From: Flavobacterium branchiicola
Lineage (GTDB): Bacteria; Bacteroidota; Bacteroidia; Flavobacteriales; Flavobacteriaceae
Assembly (NCBI RefSeq): GCF_018383905.1
Contig: NZ_JAGYWA010000009.1
Location: 1-64,000, forward strand
Direction: 5' to 3'
DNA length: 64,000 nucleotides
Shown here: positions 28,877 through 36,380 of the stretch, in pieces
Layout of the letters: every line of letters starts with the position of its first letter
How positions within the stretch are numbered: the first letter of the stretch is position 1
Translations under genes and position numbers: made by a program
The notes under the pieces: model-generated
Told to the model about the DNA's origin: nothing
What the model saw: only the letters and a program-made list of their open reading frames with translations
The model's database searches: none

Positions 28877-28913
28877 ATTCTTGCGCAAGAATAGACACAA
28901 ACTTCAAGTGTCT
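28877..28913 (+). other. Two hairpins between VKOR and peptide genes
   Basis: A perfect 16-bp palindrome (ATTCTTGCGCAAGAAT, 28877-28892) is followed at once by a 6-bp stem (AGACAC 28893-28898 / GTGTCT 28908-28913). They lie in the 104-base space before the peptide start. They could protect or process the peptide mRNA, or the palindrome could be a protein-binding site. There is no strong T tract, so termination is unlikely. Confidence 0.55.
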
Positions 28914-28957
28914 TTAAATGGATTGAGGTGTTAACTAATTTTATAAAACTTTATATT

Positions 28958-29137
28958 ATGTTAAGAAAAATTTTAAGCTTAAGTGGTACTGTAGAATTAA
29001 CCAAAACTGAAAAAAGAAGTATTCAAGGTGGTTTAGCTTGTGTAGGAGGTAAATGTCCAAAGCCAGGTAACTATTGTTGTCCTATGGGCCAAGATTCAAT
29101 CTGCAGACTTAATGGTTTAGCTTGCCCTGAGCAATAG
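28958..29137 (+). CDS. Double-glycine leader peptide with six-cysteine knottin-like core
   Basis: From the ATG at 28958 the precursor has 59 residues; a GTG at 28928 is out of keeping with the leader type. Residues 1-25 form a leader ending in Gly-Gly (RSIQGG) of the kind cleaved by C39 peptidase ABC transporters. The 34-residue core has six Cys with spacing C-x4-C-x6-CC-x7-C-x6-C, the C-C-CC-C-C order of inhibitor cystine knots. The VKOR-thioredoxin gene just upstream is a plausible disulfide-forming partner. No C39 ABC transporter is in the window, so export would be in trans. Activity is unknown: bacteriocin, signal or toxin are all possible. Confidence 0.8.
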   Translation: MLRKILSLSGTVELTKTEKRSIQGGLACVGGKCPKPGNYCCPMGQDSICRLNGLACPEQ

Positions 29138-29293
29138 TCTCAGATTCCTTTTAAGGTTATGAAATATTGATATAAAAAAAATCACTATTATTTAATATGT
29201 TCCCACAAACGAAATAATGTGCAATGTTTTTGAGAAAGTAATTTCATTTTAACATTCGCATAAACCAATGATTTACGGTATTCATAACCTACT

Positions 29294-29318
29294 AAACAAC
29301 CTTCGGGTTGTTTTTTTG
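29294..29318 (+). terminator. Rho-independent terminator after the peptide gene
   Basis: AAACAACC (29294-29301), a TTCG tetraloop and GGTTGTTT (29306-29313) are followed by a T run. It is 157 bases after the peptide stop. The 340-base gap to the next gene otherwise holds nothing recognisable. Confidence 0.85.
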
Positions 29319-29478
29319 TTTTATAGAATAGTGTGAATGTTTTAGGTTGGGAAAAGCGGCTTAAATTTTAAATAAGTGGTACTATGTTAACCTTAAATTA
29401 GCGTATGTTATCTGATTGAAGATGAAATAGTATTATGATAGAATAATCTTCTATTTTTAGTCAAATTTCAACTAATAC

Positions 29479-30453
29479 ATGGAACCAATACAACTTATTT
29501 CAGATCATTTTATTGAAGAAAAATGCAATTTTAAAGAACTTATAGAAAGACTTCGTGCGGGGTTTTCGACTTCGGATATTAAAGTGCCCATGCGTCATCA
29601 TCATGATTACCCCAATCCGGAAGAAGGCAAAGATTCAACGCTTCTATTAATGCCGGCGTTTCAGGCAGGAAAAGACTTAGGCGTAAAAATAGTTACGGTA
29701 AGTCCTGAAAATGGTAAATTTGATTTGCCTTCCATTCAAGGAACATATATTTATCTCGACGGACACAAAGGAAACATAAAAGCCATTCTGGATGCAAAAT
29801 CACTTACAGGTAAACGTACTGCTGCAACATCGGCTTTAGCAAGCAGTTACCTTTCACGAAAAGATGCCTCGTCCATGCTTATGATTGGTACTGGGGCATT
29901 AGCCATAAATTTAATTCAGGCGCACGCAAGCGTTAGACCTATAAAAGAAGTTTATGTTTGGGGAAGAACCATAGAAAAAGCCCAATTGGTTTGCAATACA
30001 TTCAAAAATTCTTCGATTACTTGCAAACCAGTTTCAACGATTGATGAGGTTATTTCACAGGTTGCTATTATTTCGGCAGCGACTTTATCGCCCGTTCCGC
30101 TTGTTTTTGGAAAATGGCTGAAACCAGGACAACATTTAGATCTTGTTGGAGCATATAAAAAAGATATGCGCGAGGCAGATGACGAAGCGGTTTTAAAATC
30201 AAGTCTGTTTCTGGATACGTATCAAGGCGGACTAAAAGAAAGCGGCGATATTTTGATTCCGCTTACAAACGGAATTATCACCAAAGAAACCATCAAAGCC
30301 GATTTGTTTGAACTGTGCAGTAATACAAAACCAGGCAGAACATCTGAGACTGAAATCACCTATTTTAAATCCGTTGGACACGCTTTAGAAGATCTTGTTG
30401 CAGCCGGATATTTTTATGAAGCATATAATTTAAAAACACAAAACAATGTCTAA
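29479..30453 (+). CDS. Delta1-pyrroline-2-carboxylate reductase (ornithine cyclodeaminase family)
   Basis: This 324-residue protein belongs to the OCD/mu-crystallin family, with MRHHHDY near the start, TGKRTAATSALASSYLSRKDA and the nucleotide-binding GTGALA around residue 138. Because it overlaps by eight bases a gene with the signature of trans-3-hydroxy-L-proline dehydratase, it most likely reduces that enzyme's product, Delta1-pyrroline-2-carboxylate, to L-proline with NAD(P)H. True ornithine cyclodeaminase is less likely in this setting. LhpI of hydroxyproline pathways is the functional comparison. Confidence 0.85.
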   Translation: MEPIQLISDHFIEEKCNFKELIERLRAGFSTSDIKVPMRHHHDYPNPEEGKDSTLLLMPAFQAGKDLGVKIVTVSPENGKFDLPSIQGTYIYLDGHKGNIKAILDAKSLTGKRTAATSALASSYLSRKDASSMLMIGTGALAINLIQAHASVRPIKEVYVWGRTIEKAQLVCNTFKNSSITCKPVSTIDEVISQVAIISAATLSPVPLVFGKWLKPGQHLDLVGAYKKDMREADDEAVLKSSLFLDTYQGGLKESGDILIPLTNGIITKETIKADLFELCSNTKPGRTSETEITYFKSVGHALEDLVAAGYFYEAYNLKTQNNV

Positions 30454-31513
30454 TACCTACCAAAATATCTGTACTAACACCAATTATAAAGCAGACGCTT
30501 CAGTACTGCAAATAAAAACAATTGATATGCATACAGGCGGTGAGCCTTTGCGCGTAATTGTTTCCGGTTTTCCAGAACTTAAAGGAAATACGGTTTTAGA
30601 ATACCGAAGAGATATTAAAGAAAACTACGATTATTTAAGAACCGCATTGATGTTTGAACCTCGCGGACATGCTGATATGTACGGTTGTATTTTGCTTCCG
30701 CCGAATGATGATGAGGCCGATTTTGGAATTCTGTTTATGCATAATGAAGGATATAGCAGTATGTGCGGTCATGCCATTATTGCGATAAGCACTTTGGCGG
30801 CAAAAATGAACTGGATAACAATAAAAGAAGGAGAAAATGAATTAAAAATCGATGCTCCGTGCGGTAGGATTATTTCATTTGTTACCGTGTTAAAAGGTGA
30901 AGTAACAGGAGTAAGGTTTCATTGTGTACCAAGTTTTGCAGTAGGTTTAGATCGTATTGTAAAGGTTCCCGGCATTGGCGATGTGGTTTATGATTTGGCT
31001 TATGGCGGCGCTTTTTATGCTTATGTTGATTTGAGAAAAAATACACATTTAAATTTTGCATTAACCGATGAAAATTACCGCGCCATCATTCAAAACGGGG
31101 TAGACATAAAACATGCCGTAATGGATCATGATACAGAAATTCAGCATCCGTTTGAGGACGATTTGAGTTTTTTATACGGAACTATTTTTATTGATGAACC
31201 GCTCGATATTGCTAATCACAGCCGAAATGTTTGTGTTTTTGCCGATGGAGAAGTCGATCGTTCCCCAACAGGTTCGGGTGTTTCAGGAAGAATTGCGATT
31301 GAAAAAGCCAGAAATGCCATCAACCAAAACGAATTTATTACCATAGAAAGTATTACAGGAAGCACGTTTACAGGATCTTTGGTGAGGGAAGAAAAATTTG
31401 GATCTCACAAGGCTGTAATTCCTCAAGTTGAAGGAACAGCTTTTGTAACAGGAATAAACACGTTTTTAATAGACCCAAAAGATCCTATGAAGAATGGTTT
31501 TATACTTAGATAA
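30446..31513 (+). CDS. trans-3-hydroxy-L-proline dehydratase (proline racemase family)
   Basis: The 355-residue protein has the proline racemase fold signature (DMHTGGEPLRVI, MFEPRGHADMYG). The first active-site Cys is present in SMCGHAII, but the second position is Thr (DRSPTGSGVSGR) where racemases and 4-hydroxyproline epimerases have Cys. A Cys/Thr pair is the known signature of trans-3-hydroxy-L-proline dehydratases, which give Delta1-pyrroline-2-carboxylate. The adjacent reductase gene completes a route to L-proline. Such substrate could come from collagen or plant material. Confidence 0.88.
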   Translation: MSNTYQNICTNTNYKADASVLQIKTIDMHTGGEPLRVIVSGFPELKGNTVLEYRRDIKENYDYLRTALMFEPRGHADMYGCILLPPNDDEADFGILFMHNEGYSSMCGHAIIAISTLAAKMNWITIKEGENELKIDAPCGRIISFVTVLKGEVTGVRFHCVPSFAVGLDRIVKVPGIGDVVYDLAYGGAFYAYVDLRKNTHLNFALTDENYRAIIQNGVDIKHAVMDHDTEIQHPFEDDLSFLYGTIFIDEPLDIANHSRNVCVFADGEVDRSPTGSGVSGRIAIEKARNAINQNEFITIESITGSTFTGSLVREEKFGSHKAVIPQVEGTAFVTGINTFLIDPKDPMKNGFILR

Positions 31514-31523
31514 TTAATAGGGT

Positions 31524-31564
31524 TTAATATTCTAAAGTGAAGTTCACCCTTTTTAAAGATTAAA
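31524..31564 (+). repeat. 41-bp direct repeat, copy 1
   Basis: This 41-bp sequence, beginning TTAATATTCTAAAGTGAAG, is repeated at 34290-34330 with 39 of 41 bases identical. It contains the palindrome AGTGAA-G-TTCACY. The two copies flank the C10 protease/lipoprotein locus. Confidence 0.8.
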
Positions 31565-31594
31565 AAAGAGGCTGCTTTGGTAGCCTCTTTTTTT
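31562..31594. terminator. Bidirectional terminator between convergent genes
   Basis: AAAAAAGAGGCT pairs with AGCCTCTTTTTT around an eight-base loop, with A and T runs on the two sides. It can end both the hydroxyproline operon on the plus strand and the lipoprotein gene on the minus strand. Confidence 0.85.
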
Positions 31595-31607
31595 GATCTT
31601 CTATAGT

Positions 31608-32069
31608 CTATTTTATTATTTTAAACTCTGCACCACATATTCCACAAGTAAATTGCCAGACAACTTTGTTATTAAACCAAATAGTATTGGGTTTGTACAA
31701 ATTTTTATATGCTTTAATGGTGAATTCGATCGTATCCCTATCATTTTCATTCCATTGAATATACATTACTTTTTTTTCAGATTTATCTATATCATTTAAA
31801 AGCATATTTATTCTATATTCATTCTCTCTCTTAACTAAATCTAGTTGAGTAGTATAATCATGGCTAACTCCATCAATGACGTAAAAAAGTTTTATTTTAG
31901 AAAAATCAAGATGATTAAAATTATTGGGGTTGAGTAAATCTTCGTTTTGATCGTTAAAAACCGAAATCTCTGTACTTATATCATGTGTAGAATTTAATTC
32001 TCTGTACTGATCGTCACTATTACAGCAAAAAAAAACGAAAGCAATTAATAGTATCAATATCTTTTTCAT
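31608..32069 (-). CDS. Small lipoprotein linked to C10 protease, paralogue B
   Basis: The 153-residue protein has a lipoprotein signal (LIAFVFFCCNSDD, Cys near 15-16). It is a paralogue of the neighbouring 162-residue lipoprotein: both share LFYxIxGV, a middle segment and YIQWNExxxDTIE. Size and position match the small partner proteins that accompany C10 proteases in Bacteroides and Streptococcus, some of which inhibit the protease. The sequence itself shows no inhibitor motif. A remnant of a second C10 protease lies directly upstream. Confidence 0.75.
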   Translation of the reverse strand: MKKILILLIAFVFFCCNSDDQYRELNSTHDISTEISVFNDQNEDLLNPNNFNHLDFSKIKLFYVIDGVSHDYTTQLDLVKRENEYRINMLLNDIDKSEKKVMYIQWNENDRDTIEFTIKAYKNLYKPNTIWFNNKVVWQFTCGICGAEFKIIK

Positions 32070-32072
32070 AAT

Positions 32073-32175
32073 CTATGGTTTTATATTATACGTCATTTTT
32101 TATAGCCTCGTTATAATTTGTTGAGTCTGGATTAAAATTATTAATAGCAAAATAATTATTATTAATACCAATTGG
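32073..32175 (-). pseudogene. C-terminal remnant of a second C10 protease
   Basis: The minus strand encodes NYFAINNFNPDSTNYNEAIK, matching the C-terminus of the intact protease (GYFAFNNFNPASTNYNEAIK). A single extra A then shifts the frame before the last six residues. The remnant stop (TAG) is three bases from the start of the lipoprotein gene, the same junction as in the intact pair (TAA, ATT, ATG). This shows that a protease-lipoprotein unit was duplicated and the second protease was almost wholly deleted. Confidence 0.8.
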
Positions 32176-32224
32176 GCAAAATTTGTAATCCAGACAAGAT
32201 AGTATAACGCTCTTTAGTTTATTT

Positions 32225-32713
32225 CTACCTAATCAATTTCACATATGGAGTATTGTTAGGAAAGCTACTTGTAAATACTAATTCACCATTTAACCAAACA
32301 TCTTTTGTAAAAATGAAACCTTTCTCTCTAAAAAAAGTTGTTTCAATTGTATCTGTCTCTTTTTCATTCCATTGAATATAAGTTGTTGTTTTATCAGATT
32401 TATCAATATCATTCAAAAATATTACAATATGATATTCCTTTTCATTTTCATTTTTATGAATTGAAAAATTTCTAGGATGTGTTAAAAAACCGTTGTAAAC
32501 TTCTTTTTTAACACCATTTATGAGATAAAATAATTTTACTTCAGATTCTTTTATATGGTTTGGAGTTTCCGGATCTAATAAATCTTCGCCTTGAGCATTA
32601 GAAATTGAAAAATCAACATTACTCCCAAGTATTGCGTTGTAACTTATGTCCTTATCATTTTTGTCACATGCATAAAGTAACGTGACAGCTAATAGTATTA
32701 ATATTTTTTTCAT
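32225..32713 (-). CDS. Small lipoprotein linked to C10 protease, paralogue A
   Basis: The 162-residue protein has a lipoprotein signal (LAVTLLYACDK, Cys16) and is a paralogue of the 153-residue lipoprotein encoded at 31608-32069. Its start is three bases from the stop of the intact C10 protease, so the two are translated together. A cognate inhibitor, chaperone or anchoring partner of the protease are all possible. Confidence 0.77.
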   Translation of the reverse strand: MKKILILLAVTLLYACDKNDKDISYNAILGSNVDFSISNAQGEDLLDPETPNHIKESEVKLFYLINGVKKEVYNGFLTHPRNFSIHKNENEKEYHIVIFLNDIDKSDKTTTYIQWNEKETDTIETTFFREKGFIFTKDVWLNGELVFTSSFPNNTPYVKLIR

Positions 32714-32716
32714 AAT

Positions 32717-33955
32717 TTATGGTTTTATATTATATGTCATTTTTATAGCCTCGTTATAGTTTGTTGAAGCAGGATTAAAATTATTAAAAGCAAAATAACC
32801 ATTGTTTCTTCCTTCTGGCCATCCCCAATTCATATTAAAATAAAGCGCACTTGCGCCGGTACAGTCATCAAAAGTATATTGTAATGCACTATAACCATCG
32901 CAAACCCATTGGTGGCCACTTAAATCATTTTTATTAAATCCACTTAGCAAAACTGGTCTTCCTGCATCAAGATTTGCTTTTACAACCTGATAGTCATATT
33001 TTGCCGTTTGCGCAGAAGTATAACCAAATTTAGTTTTTAGTACTGTACTCATATCTTTACTATTATTTACTCCTGTATCTAAGCAACCATAATAAGGTTC
33101 CCCAGGATAAACACTGCTAATAGCTTTGTGAATATCCAGAATAAAATTAGCAGTTGTAGCTGAAGAAGAAGTAAGAGGCATTGCTGACCAATTATAATTA
33201 TTTGGATATTGATGGAATTTCATAATCTGCGCCATAGCAATAGGAACACAGCCTGCGTAAACATGTTTAGTACCGTCCGAACATGACATATAATCTAATG
33301 AATCATTAAACCCATTGTATTGCCACCATGTTGTTTCTAAAAATGGCCCCTTAGTTTGAGATACAACACGATCGTAACAGATAGTATTATTTGGAATATC
33401 CCTCTTATTTGTAACACTTTTATCTTCAAACATGCCAGCATCAATCATAATATTTTTTACTTCTTTCCATGCTAATTTTTCACGTTTTTCTTGCTTCAAA
33501 TTTAAATTTTGAATCATCGAAATTTGTCTCTTTGCATTCTCTACCCAGGATTTCAGTCCTAATGGATAAGATTTATCTTTGCCATCGTCAAGTACAAATT
33601 TATTATCCTCAGAAAAAGCAATTATTGGCTGTGCTCTGTTATCAGATGATAATATAATATATCCTCCTTTAACATAATTTATAACATAAAAAACGGTCAA
33701 GCCATATTCATTCTTAACTTCATCAATTTTCTCAATTTTTTTGGTAATGGGTAAAGTAGAACTTTTACTTGTTTGTGAACTATTGCTTTTAGGCTCAAAC
33801 TTTATTCCGCCTGCAATTTCTTTTACTGTAGACAAGTTTACAAAGTTTTCATTTTGGGCACTTTTAGAGTTTTCCATTTCATTTTCCCTGGAACAGGCAA
33901 ACAAAAACAGCAAACTTAAAAGAAAAAGGCATCCTTTTCTTGGTGTGTTTTTCAT
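32717..33955 (-). CDS. C10 family (streptopain-like) cysteine protease, lipoprotein
   Basis: The protein is about 412 residues if it starts at the ATG ending at 33955; further Mets lie at 33961 and 34012, and the first gives the cleanest lipoprotein signal (LLFLFAC). A propeptide/inhibitor region (NLSTVKEIAGGI to about the IIAFSEDNKF segment) precedes the papain-like core. The catalytic Cys is in YAGCVPIAMAQ, the catalytic His in SGHQWVCDGY, and the conserved Trp segment is MNWGWPEG. C10 proteases include SpeB and the Bfp proteases of Bacteroides, which degrade host proteins. It is followed by two related lipoproteins. Confidence 0.92.
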   Translation of the reverse strand: MKNTPRKGCLFLLSLLFLFACSRENEMENSKSAQNENFVNLSTVKEIAGGIKFEPKSNSSQTSKSSTLPITKKIEKIDEVKNEYGLTVFYVINYVKGGYIILSSDNRAQPIIAFSEDNKFVLDDGKDKSYPLGLKSWVENAKRQISMIQNLNLKQEKREKLAWKEVKNIMIDAGMFEDKSVTNKRDIPNNTICYDRVVSQTKGPFLETTWWQYNGFNDSLDYMSCSDGTKHVYAGCVPIAMAQIMKFHQYPNNYNWSAMPLTSSSATTANFILDIHKAISSVYPGEPYYGCLDTGVNNSKDMSTVLKTKFGYTSAQTAKYDYQVVKANLDAGRPVLLSGFNKNDLSGHQWVCDGYSALQYTFDDCTGASALYFNMNWGWPEGRNNGYFAFNNFNPASTNYNEAIKMTYNIKP

Positions 33956-34170
33956 AATCATCTTAGTTTTAGTTAATAAAGAATAAATTAAAATCACAAA
34001 AAAATTAAACATTGCCGCAATAAGATTTTAAAGTATCATTATAAGCCATTAGTTGAATTGAAGTTTTTGCATTCGAAACTAAATTTCTTAATACTACTTA
34101 AATAGATTTACAATACAACTTTCTACTAGCCGCAAACAGAACAAGACAAATAAATTTTAAATCCATATCG

Positions 34171-34201
34171 CGCGGGTTTGTAATCCGTGGCCGCAAAGTA
34201 T
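34171..34201. repeat. REP-like palindromic repeat, copy 1
   Basis: A 31-bp sequence centred on GGGTTTGTAATCC is repeated at 41664-41694 with 28 of 31 bases identical. The second copy holds the perfect inverted repeat CGGATT-TGT-AATCCG. It is an intergenic REP-like element flanking the effector island on the left. The surrounding gap 34013-34457 has no gene. Confidence 0.65.
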
Positions 34202-34289
34202 AGCTTCACAGATTTTTTTTTAAATAGCCTTTATTAATATTAGGAACGGGCACGAAAAGAATTTCCGCGCTATCGTTACGCATATCTGA

Positions 34290-34330
34290 TTAATATTCTA
34301 AAGTGAAGTTCACTCTTTCTAAAGATTAAA
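34290..34330 (+). repeat. 41-bp direct repeat, copy 2
   Basis: This matches 31524-31564 in 39 of 41 bases. It lies about 130 bases upstream of the XRE regulator start. A further half-motif (TTTAGAAAGTGAA) follows at about 34335, so it may be an operator, or the scar of the event that placed the C10 locus. Confidence 0.75.
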
Positions 34331-34387
34331 CTATTTAGAAAGTGAAGATGATGTCTGACAAAAAAGAGGTTTTACAGGATATTTTTT

Positions 34388-34395
34388 TATCTTTG
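34388..34395 (+). promoter_or_regulatory. Candidate -7 box for the XRE gene
   Basis: TATCTTTG is an exact match to the Bacteroidota -7 consensus TAnnTTTG, 62 bases before the XRE start codon. No clear -33 TTG was found at 19-21 bases upstream. Confidence 0.35.
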
Positions 34396-34457
34396 AAATT
34401 CAGATTTTTTAATACGCACGGCGATATCTTTGAGCCTTCAGAAAATTAAAACGCATT

Positions 34458-34862
34458 ATGGAACAGAAAATACATCAGGGAAGAAACGTTAAGCGTTTCA
34501 GAGAAATGCTTAACATAAAGCAGGAAGGATTAGCTTATGATCTGGGAGAAGACTGGAACCAAAAGAAAATTTCTATGCTGGAGCAAAAAGATGTAATTGA
34601 GGAAAGTTTGCTTAGACAAATTTCAGCAATATTGAAAATTCCTGTTGAAGCTTTTCAAAATTTTGATGAAGAACAAGCGGTGAATGTTATTGCAAATACT
34701 TTTGGAAATAATGGTATTGGATATCAGAGAAATGATAATCCTATTTTTAATCCTATAGAGCAAGTGATAAAGATGCACGAAGAAAAAATTGCCTTGTACG
34801 AGCGTATGTTGAAAGAGAAAGATGAAATGATGGCGAGACTTGAGAAATTAATCAATAAATAA
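34458..34862 (+). CDS. XRE-family HTH transcriptional regulator
   Basis: The 134-residue protein has an N-terminal helix-turn-helix (about 8-65: VKRFREMLNIKQEGLAYDLGEDWNQKKISMLEQ) of the Cro/C1 type. A Leu/Lys/Glu coiled coil at the C-terminus (EEKIALYERMLKEKDEMMARLEKLI) probably serves dimerisation. It stands alone between the C10 protease locus and the type VI effector island. The 41-bp repeat upstream may be its own operator. Confidence 0.9.
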   Translation: MEQKIHQGRNVKRFREMLNIKQEGLAYDLGEDWNQKKISMLEQKDVIEESLLRQISAILKIPVEAFQNFDEEQAVNVIANTFGNNGIGYQRNDNPIFNPIEQVIKMHEEKIALYERMLKEKDEMMARLEKLINK

Positions 34863-34930
34863 AGTGGTGTTATTATTTTTTAATCATTGAAAAATGGTTG
34901 GAAATTTTACTAGTAAAAACGAATAAGACG

Positions 34931-34960
34931 AAGCTTCAGAGAAATCTGGAGCTTTTTTGT
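34931..34960 (+). terminator. Rho-independent terminator after XRE gene
   Basis: AAGCTTCAG (34931-34939) pairs with CTGGAGCTT (34946-34954), one G-T pair, loop AGAAAT, followed by a T run. It is 69 bases after the stop. Confidence 0.8.
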
Positions 34961-35105
34961 TTTAATGAAATAATAGTTTTTGGGCTCATATCCACCGCGA
35001 CGGACACAGGTTCGAGGGATTAATACGAAAACCTATGTAGCAAGAAAATTTCCTCTATTTTTGGTTAATTACTTAGATTGTAAAAAAAAATATTACGGAT
35101 ATATT

Positions 35106-36167
35106 TTAACCATAAATTAGAAATAGAATTATTATAGCAAGAATAATTGTAATTAAAATTACCATTATTATAGATTCCTTAGATTTGTCTTTCTGTGCTT
35201 TTTCAATTTCTAATGCTGAATCAAACTGTGTTTCTTTTTTACTATCCCTATTAATACCTTCATAATCTTCTTTTGAATAGGTTTTATCTTTGTTAACATT
35301 TAAAACCATGTTTTTTAATGGCTCAATATCGTATTCTTTTTCTGAAAGATTTATAGTAACTGAATAACTTAAATTATCGTGCATTTTTTCAGTTAGATTT
35401 AATTCTGCATAGTTTATTTTATAGCTTGCAGGGTCTAGGAAATACTTGGTTATAATTTTAAATTCATAGTTTTCAATAGAAAAATCTTTATTTTGTTTGT
35501 ATAGAGGCAGTAATTTTTCAAGTATTTGATTTTTGTTGCTTATTCTGGTTTCGAAACACATTATTAGCATATCTTTTTCTTCTTTGATATAAAAAGGATA
35601 GAAACAATATTCTATACTTAAATCGTCAATGAGTTTTGAAACCTGTCTTTTAGTAGATGATGTTGGATTCTCATATCTATTTGTGTCGTATAAAACATCG
35701 TAAATTTGAGGCAACAACAAGGTGTGAGATAAACTATTTTGAAGTCCTTCTTCAAAATGTGCCAAACCTGATTCGTATTTTTTTATAAACTTTTTTTGTT
35801 TATATTCTTCTGGAATTACATCTTGTATTTTATTTTTTTTCCAAAACTCCCAATCATCCGTTAGTGCCTTTTTATCTACATGAATTATTTTTCCTGAATA
35901 GTCTCTGGTTAAATTATTTTTTTTTGAGATATTGGTAATAAAATTAGTTTCATTAATTCCAGGTTTTAAATCATTGCTATCTGTTTCAAGTGTTTGAGAG
36001 TGGGTAATGATTGTGTTGTGTATTTTGTTTTTTATGACTTCCTGATAGAATGATAAATGTGCTATACCAGTAATTTTTAATTCCGGGTTTTCTAAACCCA
36101 TTTTAAAAATGCTCTGATTCTGCAAGATATAATCGGTATTGAAACTATCTAATTTAACAACTGCCAT
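35106..36167 (-). CDS. Unknown tail-anchored protein of the effector island
   Basis: The 353-residue protein is hydrophilic up to residue 330 and ends in one membrane helix (about 332-352: IIMVILITIILAIIILFLIYG), so it should be tail-anchored with the bulk in the cytoplasm. No family is recognised. It is the last gene of the minus-strand VgrG/toxin island. Its place after an immunity gene fits either another immunity-type protein or an unrelated passenger. Confidence 0.6.
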   Translation of the reverse strand: MAVVKLDSFNTDYILQNQSIFKMGLENPELKITGIAHLSFYQEVIKNKIHNTIITHSQTLETDSNDLKPGINETNFITNISKKNNLTRDYSGKIIHVDKKALTDDWEFWKKNKIQDVIPEEYKQKKFIKKYESGLAHFEEGLQNSLSHTLLLPQIYDVLYDTNRYENPTSSTKRQVSKLIDDLSIEYCFYPFYIKEEKDMLIMCFETRISNKNQILEKLLPLYKQNKDFSIENYEFKIITKYFLDPASYKINYAELNLTEKMHDNLSYSVTINLSEKEYDIEPLKNMVLNVNKDKTYSKEDYEGINRDSKKETQFDSALEIEKAQKDKSKESIIMVILITIILAIIILFLIYG

Positions 36168-36255
36168 TATGTGCTTTTTTTATTTAAAATAATTCTATAA
36201 TCAATTATAATCCTAAATATTCTGGTTTTAAAATGTTTTTATAATCAATAGGCAT

Positions 36256-36378
36256 TCATAGTCTTGTGTGCCTGTAAAAATGGGGTGTGGTAGTGTTTTC
36301 TATTACTTCGATTTCGGTGTGGAGACTTATGGTGTCGTAGGTTTCGTTTTGCATAATATCCGCCACCCATACGATGTT
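36256..36378 (-). pseudogene. Orphan C-terminal coding fragment
   Basis: The minus strand holds a frame of about 40 codons (VNIVWVADIMQNETYDTISL to a TGA at 36256-36258) with no start codon and more C- and G-ending codons than its neighbours. It overlaps the end of the immunity-like gene in another frame. It looks like the tail of a lost gene, as is common in toxin islands. The parent gene was not identified. Confidence 0.5.
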
Positions 36379-36380
36379 GA

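Noticed and set aside
30446..31513. Proline racemase or 4-hydroxyproline epimerase
   Set aside because: The second catalytic Cys is replaced by Thr (SPTGSG), which those enzymes do not tolerate.
34978..35030. Short GC-richer stretch after the XRE terminator with open frames on the plus strand (e.g. HIHRDGHRFEGLI)
   Set aside because: No start codon, fewer than 25 codons in the best frame, and no homology I can name. It may be a gene remnant, but the evidence is too thin to call.
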